This document shows, in pieces, positions 6,571 through 6,827 of a stretch of 6,827 nt of DNA. The notes under the pieces were generated by a model that was not told the origin of the DNA, ran no database searches, and saw only the letters and a program-made list of their open reading frames with translations. Origin of the DNA: Cytophagales bacterium. GTDB lineage: Bacteria > Bacteroidota > Bacteroidia > Cytophagales > Cyclobacteriaceae. Within the stretch, counting starts at the first letter, position 1, and every line of letters begins with the position of its first letter. The position numbers and the translations under genes were made by a program. The stretch covers positions 1 through 6,827 of the forward strand of contig DPSB01000455.1 in the NCBI GenBank assembly GCA_003537495.1. The letters run 5' to 3'.

Positions 6571-6601
6571 TTTGGATAACAGAAATTGTTATATATCTTT
6601 G
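6571..6601 (+). promoter_or_regulatory. Bacteroidota-type promoter for rpsH
   Basis: TTTG (6571-6574) is followed by 19 bases and then TATCTTTG (6594-6601). This is a perfect match to the -33 TTTG and -7 TAnnTTTG elements recognised by the primary sigma factor of Bacteroidota, with the preferred spacing. Transcription would start a few bases downstream, about 6605-6609, roughly 40 bases before the rpsH ATG. It lies in the only long gap of the cluster, which fits a genuine internal promoter supplying rpsH and the genes after it. Confidence 0.8.
6576..6592. repeat. Inverted repeat within the promoter spacer
   Basis: ATAACA (6576-6581), five bases, then TGTTAT (6587-6592) form a perfect 6-bp inverted repeat between the -33 and -7 elements. 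Its position is that of a possible operator, but it is A+T-rich and short enough to be chance. No regulator can be named. Confidence 0.4.
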
Positions 6602-6632
6602 CAGCCCGTTCCAAAAAACGGGTTTGCTTTTT
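6601..6632 (+). terminator. Terminator-like hairpin at the rpsH transcription start
   Basis: CCCGTT (6605-6610), loop CCAAAA, and AACGGG (6617-6622) make a perfect 6-bp stem. It can be extended loosely by GCA (6601-6603) with TGC (6625-6627). TTTTT follows at 6628-6632. This resembles a modest intrinsic terminator or attenuator for read-through transcripts. Because the promoter would start transcription within the left arm, it may instead be a 5'-end hairpin of the rpsH mRNA. The sequence alone does not decide. Confidence 0.4.
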
Positions 6633-6645
6633 ATAAATAAGTAAA

Positions 6646-6827
6646 ATGAAAACAACGGATCCAATAGCAGATTATTTAACCCGGTTGCGTAATGCCATCA
6701 AGGCTCGCCACCGCGTGGTAGAAGTTCCTGCTTCCAACATCAAAAAGGAAGTAACTAAAGTGCTCTTTGATAAGGGCTATATTCTGAACTACAAGTTCGA
6801 GGATACTTCCAACAAGCAAGGCAATAT
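6646..6827 (+). CDS. rpsH: 30S ribosomal protein S8, 3'-truncated by the window edge
   Basis: S8 is a primary 16S rRNA binder of the 30S platform and, in E. coli, the translational repressor of the spc operon. Sixty full codons are present, beginning MKTTDPIADYLTRLRNAIKA and continuing VVEVPASNIKKEVTKVLFDKGYI (24-46). This matches the N-terminal domain of S8 (DPIADMLTRIRN and VPSSKLK in E. coli). The frame is open to the window end, so the RNA-binding C-terminal half lies beyond it. The ATG is preceded by the A-rich ATAAGTAAA, with no Shine-Dalgarno sequence. It stands apart from the preceding operon by 158 bases and has its own promoter. Confidence 0.96.
   Translation, partial: MKTTDPIADYLTRLRNAIKARHRVVEVPASNIKKEVTKVLFDKGYILNYKFEDTSNKQGN

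Overview
The window is a stretch of the conserved bacterial ribosomal-protein superoperon (S10-spc cluster). It holds fourteen complete genes and the start of a fifteenth, all on the + strand: rplC, rplD, rplW, rplB, rpsS, rplV, rpsC, rplP, rpmC, rpsQ, rplN, rplX, rplE, rpsN and a truncated rpsH. Every gene was recognised from its protein sequence, and the order is the canonical bacterial one.

The organism is most likely a member of the Bacteroidota, perhaps of the Cytophagia/Chitinophagia side, though that finer placement is a guess. Three things point there. Start codons lack Shine-Dalgarno sequences and are preceded instead by A-rich DNA. The rpsN-rpsH gap contains a textbook Bacteroidota promoter (TTTG, 19 bases, TATCTTTG). 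L22 carries the extended N-terminus and the [14 protein letters not shown] block typical of this phylum, and S14 is the zinc-free 89-residue form.

Layout: positions 1-78 are a non-coding leader whose first bases look like a second promoter -7 element followed by a small hairpin. None of its three forward frames reads like the S10 C-terminus. From 79 to 6487 the genes are packed almost without gaps: four junctions overlap by 1-4 bases and the longest gaps are 28-29 bases. The rpsQ-rplN boundary, where E. coli has a separate spc promoter, is only 2 bases here, so the S10 and spc units are fused. The only sizeable gap is 158 bases between rpsN and rpsH (6488-6645). It holds the promoter, an inverted repeat inside the promoter spacer, and a terminator-like hairpin at the predicted transcription start.

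Functionally the genes build the core of both subunits. L2, L3 and L4 support the peptidyl transferase centre and early 50S assembly. L4, L22, L23, L24 and L29 line or surround the exit tunnel. L5 and L16 sit by the central protuberance and A site. L14 is at the subunit interface, S3 at the mRNA entry, S14 and S19 in the 30S head, S17 and S8 in the body. No accessory, mobile or novel multi-gene system is present. The points worth a second look are regulatory DNA at the two ends and a few lineage-specific protein features.
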